A stretch of DNA of 37,375 bases, taken from contig NZ_FNVR01000006.1 in assembly GCF_900108085.1 (NCBI RefSeq), forward strand, positions 141,652 to 179,026, in the 5' to 3' direction. Positions within the stretch are counted from its first letter, which is position 1. Every line of letters starts with the position of its first letter. Shown in pieces: positions 25,425-34,800 of the stretch. The position numbers were made by a program, and so were the translations under genes. The stretch is from Algoriphagus boritolerans DSM 17298 = JCM 18970. Lineage in GTDB: Bacteria; Bacteroidota; Bacteroidia; Cytophagales; Cyclobacteriaceae. A model generated the notes under the pieces. That model was not told the DNA's origin and ran no database searches. It was given only the letters and a program-made list of their open reading frames with translations.

Positions 25425-25456
25425 TTTGAGGCCATTAAATAAATTTTTACCATTTC
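25425..25456 (+). promoter_or_regulatory. Bacteroidota-type promoter candidate
   Basis: TTTG at 25425-25428, 19 bases, then TACCATTTC at 25448-25456, near the Bacteroidota -33 TTTG and -7 TAnnTTTG with normal spacing. Initiation would fall about 16 bases before the ATG at 25479. The upstream element ends 30 bases before TTTG, a position suited to an activator. Confidence 0.4.
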
Positions 25457-25478
25457 TTAACAATCAAATCAATTTACC

Positions 25479-25997
25479 ATGAAAACTTTCAAAACAATTT
25501 TAACCTCTGTTTTCCTGCTTTTGCTGACGACCCTTGTGGCATTGGCACAGGAAGTGACTCTGGAATTTCAAAATGCGGCAACTGCTCTAGAGGTAGTTCA
25601 GAAATACACCAAAGCGCTTCAAGCCGGAGATGTGGCAACGATGAATGCTCAATTCGCCTCGAATGCAATGATCTATGGTTTGGGCGGAGGCTTGGACTCA
25701 CTTACTGTGGCCCAACACAAAGAATATTACACTACGAGTACCAATACTTACAAGCACAGCCTTTCGCAAGAGCTTTATCTTCCCGTCAAAGTAACGAACA
25801 ACTGGAATGAAGGGGAGTGGATCTTAACCTGGGGAACCAATACCCTAACCAATAAGGCAACAGGCAAGACCATAGTGGTCCCTTATCATACCGCGGGTAG
25901 AGTAATGAATGGTAAAATTGTCTTTTTGCGCTATTGGTATGACATGCTCAATATTCTCGAGACTCAGGGCTTCAAGGTGACACCTCCAGCAAAATAA
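25479..25997 (+). CDS. secreted NTF2-fold protein (SnoaL/DUF4440-like)
   Basis: A 172-residue protein with a signal peptide ending near ALA-QEV (residue 24). The mature domain follows the NTF2 order: helices with ATALEVVQKYTKALQAGDVA, MNAQFASNAMIYGLGGGLDS and strands to GEWILTWGTNTLTNKATGKTI, VPYHTAGRVMNGKIVFLRYW. The pattern W-x-x-W-G, ATGKT, P-x-H, GKIV and YWD is shared with the lipoprotein at 31183, so those two are paralogues. No clear catalytic residues. It is probably a monocistronic gene with the D element, a promoter and a terminator. Confidence 0.87.
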   Translation: MKTFKTILTSVFLLLLTTLVALAQEVTLEFQNAATALEVVQKYTKALQAGDVATMNAQFASNAMIYGLGGGLDSLTVAQHKEYYTTSTNTYKHSLSQELYLPVKVTNNWNEGEWILTWGTNTLTNKATGKTIVVPYHTAGRVMNGKIVFLRYWYDMLNILETQGFKVTPPAK

Positions 25998-26026
25998 GCC
26001 AGGTAAAAGAATTAAACAAAAGCTAA

Positions 26027-26064
26027 ACTCCTTTGGTAGTCTTAAGGCACCAAGGGAGTTTTTT
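26027..26064 (+). terminator. intrinsic terminator
   Basis: ACTCCTTTGG and CCAAGGGAGT form a 10-bp stem with one G-U pair and a 13-base loop, followed by six T. It lies 30 bases after the stop of the NTF2-fold gene and should end that transcript. Confidence 0.8.
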
Positions 26065-26217
26065 ATTAAAGGTTTTTTTGATTGATCCCTATTGGAGCCT
26101 TTCCCATGTCAATTTGGGAATAAAGAGTCAAAGTAACCCCGGGTAAATCCGAGGATTACAAGCCGAACCTAGGGGGAATAGATTTTAACAAGGGAGCTGA
26201 TTTTTTTAATTCCCTCA

Positions 26218-26267
26218 GGAAAGATTATCATAAGATTCGGACAGTAATTCCATTCGTTCGTCCTAAG
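26218..26267 (+). promoter_or_regulatory. six-copy 50-bp element, copy E
   Basis: GGAAAG at 26218, first half-site TTCGGAC at 26236-26242, TTCGTCC at 26257-26263, then TAAG. It is the best TTCGGAC/TTCGTCC direct repeat with 21-bp period. It ends 159 bases before the lipoprotein gene at 26427. Confidence 0.8.
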
Positions 26268-26426
26268 TAGTTTTCATATGAAGGCAATTACCAATAGCTT
26301 GATCAGATGAATTTTATTCAGCCCTTTCCTGAAATATACCGTGTCACTATTTGCTTTTCTCTGTAAACAAAAATAGAAACGGGAACGCCGAAAACCGAAC
26401 CCAGTAGGCACCAAACAACCAAAATA

Positions 26427-26948
26427 ATGCGCAAGAAAAACTATTTCCCTCTGGCGATCGCTTGTATCGCCCTAACGCTGTTCAGTGTGGCCTGTAGTCC
26501 GGCTACGGAGAAAACACCTGCTGTGGAAGAGATGGCTCCACCAGTAGCCGCAGAACCGGATATGAATGCCATCAAAGCAGAAATCCAAGCCATAGAAACA
26601 GCATTTGCTGCGGCTGACAATGCGCGGGATGTCAATGCAATCTTAGCTTTCTATAGTGATGATGCGGTGACCATGGGATCCGGAGAACCGATGTCAGTGG
26701 GTAAAGCGGCCATTCAAAAAACAATTGAAGCTGGTTTTGCAGAAAGCCCTGACGGCGGTACCGTCACCTACGAAGTATTGGAAGTATTTGGGGATGAAAA
26801 CCAAGTCACCGAGGTAGGAAAGTCCACCCGAATGGATGCCACCGGTAAGGTCACTTCCACCGGCAAATACATGGCCATCTGGGAAAAGCGTGATGGCAAA
26901 TATGTGTGCATCCGGGACATCGGAAACAGTGATTCGAAGGAAGATTAA
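26427..26948 (+). CDS. NTF2-fold (DUF4440/SgcJ-like) lipoprotein
   Basis: A 173-residue lipoprotein: MRKKNYFPLAIACIALTLFSVAC gives Cys23, then an acidic Pro-rich linker (residues 24-47). The NTF2-fold domain from about 48 has IQAIETAFAAADNARDVNAI, LAFYSDDAVTMGSGEPMSVG, KAAIQKTIE, and the end TGKYMAIWEKRDGKYVCIRD with IGNSD. This is the SgcJ/EcaC-type branch. No catalytic residues are obvious, so a binding role is as likely as catalysis. The next NTF2-fold gene starts 58 bases later and may be co-transcribed. Element E is upstream. Confidence 0.87.
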   Translation: MRKKNYFPLAIACIALTLFSVACSPATEKTPAVEEMAPPVAAEPDMNAIKAEIQAIETAFAAADNARDVNAILAFYSDDAVTMGSGEPMSVGKAAIQKTIEAGFAESPDGGTVTYEVLEVFGDENQVTEVGKSTRMDATGKVTSTGKYMAIWEKRDGKYVCIRDIGNSDSKED

Positions 26949-27006
26949 GACTTATTCAATCGAATTGGAAACTGAAAACACAACAATTAACTAATTAAAA
27001 AATATC

Positions 27007-27486
27007 ATGACAACTGTTAAAAATTACCTGTTTATCGCTGCATTGTTTCTTATAACAATCCCGGCTATCGGTCAAGAAAATAGTGACTCGAAGAAAAACT
27101 TGTCCCTTGTAGACGGACTTTATAAGTCCTTTGCCGTAGGTGATATTCCTGCTGTTTTGGGAGGATTGGATCCTAATGTAGTCTGGAACGAAGCCGAAGG
27201 AAATGCCTATGCTGATGGCAATCCTTACATAGGTCCGGATGCTGTACTTAATGGGATTTTTGGCAGATTAGGCGCTGATCATGAGTATTTTAACTTAAAG
27301 GACATCGTCCTTCACGAAATGGCAAACGGCAAGGTATTGGCAACCTTGCGATATGATGCCAAATTCAAGAATGGCAAGGCTTATAATGCACAAGTAGCTC
27401 ATCTGTGGTCACTAAAAGACGAAAAAGTAGTGTCTTTTCAACAGTATGTGGATACAAAAAAATTGCACGAGGCTCTGGCTAAGTAA
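27007..27486 (+). CDS. secreted SnoaL-like NTF2-fold protein
   Basis: A 159-residue protein with a signal peptide ending near AIGQ-ENS (residue 23). Features of SnoaL_2: LSLVDGLYKSFAVGDIPAVL, LDPNVVWNEAEGNAYADGNP, IGPDAVLNGIFGRLGADHEY and the end VVSFQQYVDTKKLHEAL. The W-N-E and the central Tyr/His residues of the cavity are present, so a ligand pocket is plausible. It begins 58 bases after the lipoprotein above and ends 12 bases before the DUF2306 gene, so these three could form one operon. Confidence 0.87.
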   Translation: MTTVKNYLFIAALFLITIPAIGQENSDSKKNLSLVDGLYKSFAVGDIPAVLGGLDPNVVWNEAEGNAYADGNPYIGPDAVLNGIFGRLGADHEYFNLKDIVLHEMANGKVLATLRYDAKFKNGKAYNAQVAHLWSLKDEKVVSFQQYVDTKKLHEALAK

Positions 27487-27498
27487 AGCAACTACCCT

Positions 27499-28131
27499 AT
27501 GGCCAAAACCCTCACCCTTGTCCCCGAAAAACCCAAAGCCTGGCTTTTGCTTTTGGCTTGGGTTTTCATCCTGGTTTTCGCAGGAAAATTTATCCTGCAT
27601 GATGCTTTGCCCTATTTCAGCATGAATGAAGAAATTTTCGGCAGATATTGGTCGATGAAATGGCCGCTGATCGGTCATATTTCCGGAGGATTGCTAGCCT
27701 TAGTTTTAGGACCTTTCCAGTTTTGGGCCGGATTCCGAAACAGGTACCTGAAGGTCCACCGATGGATGGGCAGGTTGTACCTGACTGGAATCTTGATTGG
27801 GACCATCAGTTCTGTGACGCTGGCTTTGACTGTCGGAATGGCTATCCATTGGACTTGGGCACTTTCCCTAATTGTTTTGGCATTTGCATGGATTTCCACC
27901 ACGGGGATGGCATTCCGATATATCCTATTGAAGCGGACTAATCTGCATAAAGAATGGATGATTCGGAGCTATGTGGTGACTTTTGGTTTTGTCTTCTTCC
28001 GATGGCTGACCAGTCAGTCTTTCTATTACGAATTGGGAACATTTCCGGAAACCGGGCCTACTGCCATTTGGATTGCTTGGGTCATCCCCCTTTTCATCAC
28101 CGAAATCATTTTACAATGGAATAAGAAATAA
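27499..28131 (+). CDS. DUF2306-family membrane protein
   Basis: A 210-residue membrane protein with six hydrophobic helices (about 15-35, 55-75, 90-110, 115-135, 155-172, 185-203). The DUF2306 signature is visible: ISGGLLALVLGPFQFWAGFR then KVHRWMGRLYLTGILIG, with conserved His (H59, H87) and Trp, and KRTNLHKEWMIRSYVVTFGF. Such paired histidines resemble quinol/heme-site helices but no function is established. It starts 12 bases after the SnoaL-like gene and converges on the two-component operon below. Confidence 0.88.
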   Translation: MAKTLTLVPEKPKAWLLLLAWVFILVFAGKFILHDALPYFSMNEEIFGRYWSMKWPLIGHISGGLLALVLGPFQFWAGFRNRYLKVHRWMGRLYLTGILIGTISSVTLALTVGMAIHWTWALSLIVLAFAWISTTGMAFRYILLKRTNLHKEWMIRSYVVTFGFVFFRWLTSQSFYYELGTFPETGPTAIWIAWVIPLFITEIILQWNKK

Positions 28132-28249
28132 TTCGGTTTTACTTTGGACTAAAGGAATTTGACGAGGAGTGAAAACAGACTTTCTGGTATCTGTTGAGAA
28201 GTCCTATTAACCGGATTGGGAAATAAAGGGACGAAGAAATTCAAACCCA

Positions 28250-28981
28250 TCAAACCTTATTCATCATCCGGTGTAGCTCTTCTTTGTATTGTTTTCCAAT
28301 AGGAATCAGTTTTCCATTGATTTCCACATAGGATTCCGCCACAGCTTCCAGCCTTGAAAAATTGACCACGAACGACCGGTGAATCCGGATAAACCTCCTG
28401 GAGTCGATTTTTTCACAAAGTTTGTTCATTGGGCTTACTATAAGGTAGGTTTGGCCAACAGTGAAAATTTTACAATAATTCCGATCTGCCTCCACATAAA
28501 GGATCTCATCCAGCATTACTTTGACTAGCTTGTTATTGTTGCGAATAAAAATCCGATCTTCCTGAGAATCCACAAACGTATCCTCCACAGAAACTGGAGC
28601 CCTTTTCTCCAGTATTTTTTCTTCCACCAGAGCAATTGTCCGTTCGAGATTTAGGTTGGTAAAGGGTTTGGCGATAAACGCAAAAGGATGTGTCTCCTTG
28701 GCCTTTTGAAAGGTCGCATCATCCACATTGGCCGTCAGGTAAATCAGCGGAATATCGAGGTATCGCCGGATGGCATGTGCTGCATCTATCCCGTTCGATT
28801 CGCCTTTGAGTTGAACATCCATGAGGATCAAATCGGGTTTTGTTTCCAATGCATGATGGATCGCTTCCTTCGCTTTTGTTTCGATTCCCGTCACTTCATA
28901 GCCTAGATTGGACAGCTGCAAACTGATATTGGCAGCGATGATCATGTCATCTTCCACGATCAATATTTTGGTTTTTTCCAT
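28250..28981 (-). CDS. LytTR-family response regulator
   Basis: A 243-residue regulator. Receiver (1-120): VEDD acidic cluster (9-12), phospho-Asp55 in ILMDVQLKG, Thr83 in YLTANVD, Lys105 in AFIAKPF. LytTR domain (about 135-243): DRIFIRNNNKLVKVMLDEIL, YVEADRNYCKIFT, RRFIRIHRSFVVN and LIPIGKQYKEEL. Its receiver resembles those with HisKA_2 kinases. It overlaps the kinase stop by one base (TAATG), so the two form an operon. Copy F of the repeated element lies in the promoter region shared with the divergent gene at 31183, so this protein is the best candidate for binding the element. Confidence 0.95.
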   Translation of the reverse strand: MEKTKILIVEDDMIIAANISLQLSNLGYEVTGIETKAKEAIHHALETKPDLILMDVQLKGESNGIDAAHAIRRYLDIPLIYLTANVDDATFQKAKETHPFAFIAKPFTNLNLERTIALVEEKILEKRAPVSVEDTFVDSQEDRIFIRNNNKLVKVMLDEILYVEADRNYCKIFTVGQTYLIVSPMNKLCEKIDSRRFIRIHRSFVVNFSRLEAVAESYVEINGKLIPIGKQYKEELHRMMNKV

Positions 28982-30927
28982 TATGCAGCTTTGCTTAGTT
29001 GAAATTCAAAAATAATTGCAGTTCCTTTTTGGGTCTGTAGGGTCATCTTTCCGTCCAGCTGAATGGTAAGCAAACGAATCAGTTCACTCCCGAAGCCTGT
29101 ACCCAGAATCGGTGGATTGGCCGTCATGCCGACACCATTGTCTGAGACAATCAGATATAACTGATTTTCCTTTTCGATCAGGCGAAGTTCAATCTCTCCA
29201 AAGCGATCTCCCGGAAACGCATATTTTAAAGAATTGGATATGAGCTCATTGACTATCAATCCGATGGGGATAGCCAAATCCACATCGAGTAGAAGTGGCT
29301 CCATGTCTGCAATGAACCGGACACGTTCGGTTGCATCAAAGGTATCAATGATGTGATTTCCCAAATTTTCAAAAAATCCCTTCATCTCTATCTCTTTCAT
29401 ATTTTCGCCCTGGTACAATCGCTGATGGATCATTCCCATGCTTTGGACACGGTTTTGGGTTTCCTCCATAATCTTCCGAAGTTCTGTACTTTGGACTTTA
29501 GAGGTCTGCAGCGATAACAAGCTGGAGATGGTCTCCAGATTATTCTTCACCCGATGATGGATTTCCTTGAGTAAAAATTCCTTCTCTATGTTCTTCTTCT
29601 CCAACAAGCGACTGTATTTCATTTTCTTGAGAAAAACCCGGTAAAGAATAAACAGGAATATACCCAAAATCGCAGAAAAGGTTAGAATGAATAATTGTAA
29701 AATTCGATTTTTGGAGAGTTGTGCTTCCTGAAGCTTGATGGTGTTTTCTTTTTGAGCGAGCTTCATTTCTGTCTGCAAAGTTGAAATCCTGTCATTTGCC
29801 TCTGCAGAAAATACTTCCTGCCTCAATTGATCATAAATCCGGTTGGCTTCAAGAGCCAGAGCAAACTCTTCATTCCCTTCCAGCGCTTTGCTCAATTCCT
29901 GATAGGCCAAACCCAGGAAATATTTATCTCCAAAATCGGGTGTGGCGACCTGTATACTCTTTTGCAAAAAACCAACCCCCTCTTCAAAATTCCCTGAAAG
30001 ATTACTCGCGCGACCTAAGGATAAATACGAGCGCATGACCATAAAATTATTTTCCAGAAGCGTTGCATATTTCAGCGCTTCCTTTCCGGAAACAACAGCC
30101 CTATCAAAATCACCATTTTGGGCATAAAGCTCCGAAAGTGCGATATAGCTATCGCTCAGATTATTGTAAAAGCCATATTTCTCACCGATCTGAATGGCCT
30201 TCTCAAAATAAATTTCCGCTTCGTTGAGCCTTTTTAATTCCACAAGATTATTCCCCACGACGTGAAGCGTAAAGTCATAATCGAGGTCTTCCAAACCCCG
30301 TTTTTCAAAAATTTCAAGAGATCGCAAGCCATATTCCAATCCCACATCCGGCTTACCCTGCTTCCAAAACAGGTTGCTCATATCAGAGTAGGCCATGGCA
30401 ATGGCCTTTTGATCCCCATGAGTATCACCGATTTTTAAGGTTTTGGCTGCATAATCAAATGCCTTCCCCAAGTCACCGCGTCTTTCCTGGACATAACCCA
30501 GGTTAGTGTATAGCAACCAACTCTCGGACTCGGGAATCTTGGCTATGGCATTAGTCAATAACAGCTCGGCCAGATCCAATTCCTCCATGCGGAGCAAAAT
30601 CGCCGCCTGAGATACTTCCAGCTTTCCCTGCCAATAATTGTTCTTCAACCTGATTGCGTCATCGATTCCTTGATTGGTTACCTCCAGGGCCTTGTTTAGA
30701 TTTCGGGTATGATAGTAGTAACCCAAGTCATTCAGGATTTTTAATCGTAAGAGGGAATCGCTCTGAATCAAAGGCAATGATTTTTCCAAAACCTCAAGAT
30801 ACTCCTGACCAAAATCATCCGTATCCACAAAAATTTCCCTGTATTGGATTACGCCATTCCTCTCTTCTATCTGAGCGAAAGCCAGAATCGGATATAAAAA
30901 AAACAAAAGGACAAAAAACCGCTTCAT
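28981..30927 (-). CDS. TPR sensor histidine kinase (HisKA_2 type)
   Basis: A 648-residue kinase. Signal peptide (1-19, ending AFAQ), then a TPR-rich periplasmic domain to about 390 (motifs such as AYSDMSNLFWKQGKPDVGLE and YIALSELYAQNGDFDRAVVS). A coiled linker (380-405) and a membrane helix (410-433) precede a HisKA_2 dimerisation and phospho-acceptor region with EIHHRVKNNLETISSLLSLQ (His457 or His458), then HATPase_c with NELISNSLKYAF, DNGVGM and GTGFGSELIRLLTIQL. The TPR repeats suggest sensing of a peptide or protein. It is the only plausible partner of the regulator encoded next. Confidence 0.94.
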   Translation of the reverse strand: MKRFFVLLFFLYPILAFAQIEERNGVIQYREIFVDTDDFGQEYLEVLEKSLPLIQSDSLLRLKILNDLGYYYHTRNLNKALEVTNQGIDDAIRLKNNYWQGKLEVSQAAILLRMEELDLAELLLTNAIAKIPESESWLLYTNLGYVQERRGDLGKAFDYAAKTLKIGDTHGDQKAIAMAYSDMSNLFWKQGKPDVGLEYGLRSLEIFEKRGLEDLDYDFTLHVVGNNLVELKRLNEAEIYFEKAIQIGEKYGFYNNLSDSYIALSELYAQNGDFDRAVVSGKEALKYATLLENNFMVMRSYLSLGRASNLSGNFEEGVGFLQKSIQVATPDFGDKYFLGLAYQELSKALEGNEEFALALEANRIYDQLRQEVFSAEANDRISTLQTEMKLAQKENTIKLQEAQLSKNRILQLFILTFSAILGIFLFILYRVFLKKMKYSRLLEKKNIEKEFLLKEIHHRVKNNLETISSLLSLQTSKVQSTELRKIMEETQNRVQSMGMIHQRLYQGENMKEIEMKGFFENLGNHIIDTFDATERVRFIADMEPLLLDVDLAIPIGLIVNELISNSLKYAFPGDRFGEIELRLIEKENQLYLIVSDNGVGMTANPPILGTGFGSELIRLLTIQLDGKMTLQTQKGTAIIFEFQLSKAA

Positions 30928-30979
30928 TCGTTAAATATAGTATTTTGAAAGTCAATTTTTTGTATTTAAAAAATTCTCT

Positions 30980-31029
30980 GGAAAGAAAAAAGACCTGTTA
31001 GAAAGGTATTTACCCTCCTTCGTCCCAGA
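30980..31029 (+). promoter_or_regulatory. six-copy 50-bp element, copy F
   Basis: GGAAAG at 30980 and TTCGTCC at 31019-31025, then CAGA. The first half-site is degenerate (TTAGAAA), making this the weakest copy, but spacing is unchanged. It lies between divergent genes: 53 bases before the kinase start at 30927 and 154 before the lipoprotein at 31183, so it could act on either. Confidence 0.65.
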
Positions 31030-31182
31030 GCACTTTCATTTGAGGAGCCTTTCTTCCAAATTAACCCCTGTACCAAAGGATGGGATGGTCTTTTCAATTC
31101 TCAAAAGAAAAAAGGATGTTCAATCACGAGGTAAAAATCAAACTGAAAAACTTGTTCTAAACGGCTAAAAATTCGCAAAATC

Positions 31183-31713
31183 ATGAAAAAGCTAAGCTTA
31201 TTCTGTGTGTTCGCAACCTTGCTTTTCGCCTGCGAAAACACCAAACGCTATACCCAGCAATCCGCCGAAATTGAAACGGTCAAATCCATCATCGGCAACT
31301 ATGTCAATGGCGAATGGGAGGCCTACCAATCGCATTACGCCGAAGGAGCTCAAATTTTTTTCAATGCTACCGAAGACAAACCTGCTACAATCCAGCAGAT
31401 CATTGCGCAGCAAAAAATGGAAGTGGAACCCTTTAGTTCCTATTCCTTTGATCGGGAAAATGAGGCCATAGAAATGGTGCTGGACGACAAAGGAGAAACC
31501 TGGGTGAATTATTGGGGAGTTTGGAAAGGAACTTTGGCTGCTACCGGAAAAACCTACGAAACTCCGATTCACCTCACCTCCCAATTTGTGGACGGGAAGA
31601 TCGTCAAATCTTACGGATACTGGGACAATGCACCCCTTCAACTGGATATGATGGCCATGCAACTGGCTGCTGAAAAAGCTGCTCAACAAGCCGCTGAGGA
31701 ATCACCAAAATAA
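31183..31713 (+). CDS. NTF2-fold lipoprotein
   Basis: A 176-residue lipoprotein: MKKLSLFCVFATLLFAC has Cys17. The NTF2-fold domain from about 28 includes VKSIIGNYVNGEWEAYQSHY, GAQIFFNATEDKPATIQQII, WVNYWGVWKGTLAATGKTYE and PIHLTSQFVDGKIVKSYGYW, followed by a helical Ala/Gln/Glu-rich tail (MQLAAEKAAQQAAEESPK). The C-terminal half closely parallels the protein at 25479. No catalytic site is visible. It is transcribed away from the kinase operon, with copy F of the repeated element between them, and ends at a strong terminator shared with the convergent protease gene. Confidence 0.88.
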   Translation: MKKLSLFCVFATLLFACENTKRYTQQSAEIETVKSIIGNYVNGEWEAYQSHYAEGAQIFFNATEDKPATIQQIIAQQKMEVEPFSSYSFDRENEAIEMVLDDKGETWVNYWGVWKGTLAATGKTYETPIHLTSQFVDGKIVKSYGYWDNAPLQLDMMAMQLAAEKAAQQAAEESPK

Positions 31714-31736
31714 AACCACCAAACAGATTTTTTAGT

Positions 31737-31780
31737 AACCGGGAAGAGCTTGAATTTCGATTGAGCTTTCTTCCCGGTTT
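31737..31780. terminator. bidirectional terminator
   Basis: AACCGGGAAGA and TCTTCCCGGTT form a near-perfect 11-bp stem with a further AGCT/AGCT pairing inside, and TTTATTTTTAA follows on the plus strand. It sits between the convergent genes ending at 31713 and 31825, so it can end both transcripts. Confidence 0.8.
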
Positions 31781-31824
31781 ATTTTTAATATGTATAGTGA
31801 TTCTCATTATTTGACTACAAGCTC

Positions 31825-34800
31825 TCAAGGGTTTGGCGTTTTCCCATTCTTAAAACTCTTATCCGGATAGGCCGGCGCCTGAGGGACAGCTCTTGGATCG
31901 GCTTTGATCAGCTCTTTCAAATGCTCGATCGCTGCATCGAGCTGCGCATCTTTTCCTTCGAAAGTCGCCTTCGGTAGATTGATCACTTCGATGTCAGGAA
32001 TAAAGCCGACACCTTCGATAAGCCATTCGCCTTCTTCGCCATAGACCCCGTTCATCGGAGCGCGAGCCACGCCGTTGTCAGTCAGCGTATTCACTCCGGA
32101 AAGCCAAACTTCTCCACCCCAAGTGCGCGCGCCGATGGCTTGTCCCATGTCGAGTCTTCGGAAGCCTTCGGCAAAAGCTTCCCCATCAGACGCCGTTAAC
32201 TCATCCACGAGTAAAACCAAATGGCCACGGAAGGCATAGGGCATATTCCAGTACGGTTCGCCGGTTCTACCTTTCCAGTAGAAAAAGACTTCCCGCATCA
32301 GCTTTTCTAAAATAAAAGAATCAATATTGCCTCCACGATTTTGGCGGACATCGATGATGAGGCCGGACTTTTTAAACTGGGGATAAAAGTCCCGATACCA
32401 CTGCCCGATATCCGGTGCGGTCATGGCACGAAGGTGGACGTAACCGATGTCTCCATCTGACTTTTCCTCAGCCATCAAGCGACGGGTATATTCCCATTCG
32501 TTGTAGCGAAGGTTGGATTCCTCTTGGGAAGTCATCGGAACAATGATCCGATCGCCTTTGTCGCCGCCCGTAGCACTCAAGACCTTGATTCGGGTTTGCT
32601 TGTTGGCTTTTTCTCTGAGCAAATACAATAAATCCGGAGCGTCCATTACCGAAACTCCGTCGATATGCGTGATCACATCGCCTTCGGAAATATTCAGATC
32701 CGGATGAGAAAGGGGAGACATCTCGTCCGGATAGTCCGGATCGCTCAGAAAAATATGGTCGATCGTATAGCCTTTCTGCTTTTCATTTTTGGAAAACCTT
32801 GCTCCCAGCATCCCAAACTGAATCTGATCCTCGCCACTTCGCAAATCTCCTCCACCAACAGAAGTATGAAGCACGCTGAGTTCGCCGATCAGCTCGCCCA
32901 TCACATCAGAAAGCTCCCGACGCGTGGTCACCCGATCCACCAACGGCAGATACTTCTCATGCATCGCATCCCAATCCACGCCGTGCATGTTGCGGTCGTA
33001 GAAGTAGTCCCGCTCCATTCGCCAAGCGTCAGTATAGATCTGCTTCCAGTCTTCCCGAGGATCCACTGAAAACTTCCAACCATTGAGACTTAGCTGATTT
33101 TTGGACAGGTCGGAAACGGGTGAGGTTCCCAACTCGACGAGGTAATGGTTTGATCCGCTTCGCAAAAGCGCATACTTGTTATTCAGCGAGGTCACGAAGC
33201 TGTTGACTTTGTCAGCAAAGACCTTTTGCTCGACTTTTTCATCAATTGGCGTCATCATCAATGCCGGATTATCGTCATTCGGTGCTCCGCCTCCATAGTA
33301 AATGCCCATTCCAGGCCCCACTCGATGGTAGTAAAGAGCCTTGTCCGTCACCACCAAGTTCTTATAATTTCCGGCAGGGATCGGCACCTCACGAACCCGC
33401 TCCATCAATCCTTCTTCCTCAATTGTGACGACAACGGAACCCTCTGATTTTTTCTCTTCGGCAGGCTTCAGTTCATTTTTGGGTTGGAAAGGGGAAACCA
33501 AACCATTTTTCAGGCCAACCTGATAGATTTTGATCTGCTTTTCCCAGAAGGGTTCCGGCTGACGGGTGCCCCAAGGTGAACCGATTTTCGATTCGAAATT
33601 CCGATCAGATAGGAAGTAAATCCACTTGCCATCGGGACTCCATTGCGGGTTCATGCTGTTGGTGCGGTCGGAAGTCAGGGAAATTCGCTTGCCGGTTTCC
33701 GCATTGAAAATAAAAAGCTGCATAAAGGTATTGGAAGCAGCCTGTCCGTAGGCCAGCCACTTGCTGTCCGGTGACCAAGCCATAGCCCCGCTGATGTCTT
33801 CGTCAGTGGCTGTGGCTTTGGTTTTTTTGCCAGTGGACAAATCCTGTATCCAAAGCATATTATCCAGATCGTAATAGGCCAGTTTTTTCCCATCGGGAGA
33901 GGGCAAAAGTCCAAATCGAAGTGTGGTACCATCTGAAGTGAGTTTTTTCCCCTGATCCAATCCCAAGCCGGAATATTGGTGGATTTCAAACTCTCCGCTT
34001 TCGTCAGAAAAAGTCAGGATGTCTTTTCCGTCAGGAGAAAAAACGGCATCCCGATAGCGTACGCCGTCTTTTTGGCTGAGGCGAAGAGAACGACCCTGAT
34101 TTGCAGGAAAAACAAAAACCCGGCCTCGGGCAGTGAGGGCCACTTTTTCACCATCATTACTGATGGAGCTAGTACTGATATAATTCGCGGGATTGTCGAT
34201 CCAATATTCCCGCATCTGCTCAAAATCGGAAGTCAGGCTAACCGCCAATTTCTTCTCCTGCGCACTAGCCAAGTCATGCACATACAAATCCGCCCCGGAT
34301 CGGTACACCAGGTTCGTTCCTTGAACCGCAAGTTCTCGCACATCGTAGCTTGGCTGCTTGGTATGCTGCTTCAGATCCAAGCCATTTTCGTTCATGGACC
34401 AGACATTTTGGATGCCATCACGGGAAGACAGGAAATACACCCGTCCATTATGGTGAATCGGATGGTGATCCTCGCCTTTGTAGTCTTGGGTCAACTTGAC
34501 TGCTTCAGCCTGGCCGGAAGTATATTTCCAGAGCTGTCGGGCAGTGCCTCCTTCATAGCGCTTAGTCACATTGTTGTGAAAAGTAGGTCTTACGAAATAG
34601 TAGGTGTCGCCGGAAGCATTGAAACTCCCCTCGGCTGCCATTTCGAGCGGAATGATACTTTTGTTTCCATTTTCGATATTGATCACGACCGTATTCAGGC
34701 GTGGCAAAGTGGAATATTGATTGGTCACATAGGCGACTTCTGTGGCCGATTTCCAATCTGTCGGCACGGAAGGTGCTGGTTCATAAGTCAAGCGCCTCGG

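Larger units (their letters stand above)
25998..26426. other. 429-bp gap between two NTF2-fold genes
   Basis: Contains the terminator at 26027 and element copy E. A TTTG at 26349-26352 with TAGAAACG 20 bases on is a poor promoter match. The rest (about 26065-26217) shows no gene or repeat that I recognise. Confidence 0.6.

Noticed and set aside
28228..28235. A minus-strand TTCGTCC match after the regulator gene
   Set aside because: Only the heptamer matches; the -21 half-site and the GGAAAG at -39 are absent. It is in the 3' end of a transcript, not before a gene.
31198..31689. Long minus-strand ORF opposite the NTF2-fold lipoprotein
   Set aside because: It is the antisense shadow of a gene with a clear lipoprotein signal and family pattern.
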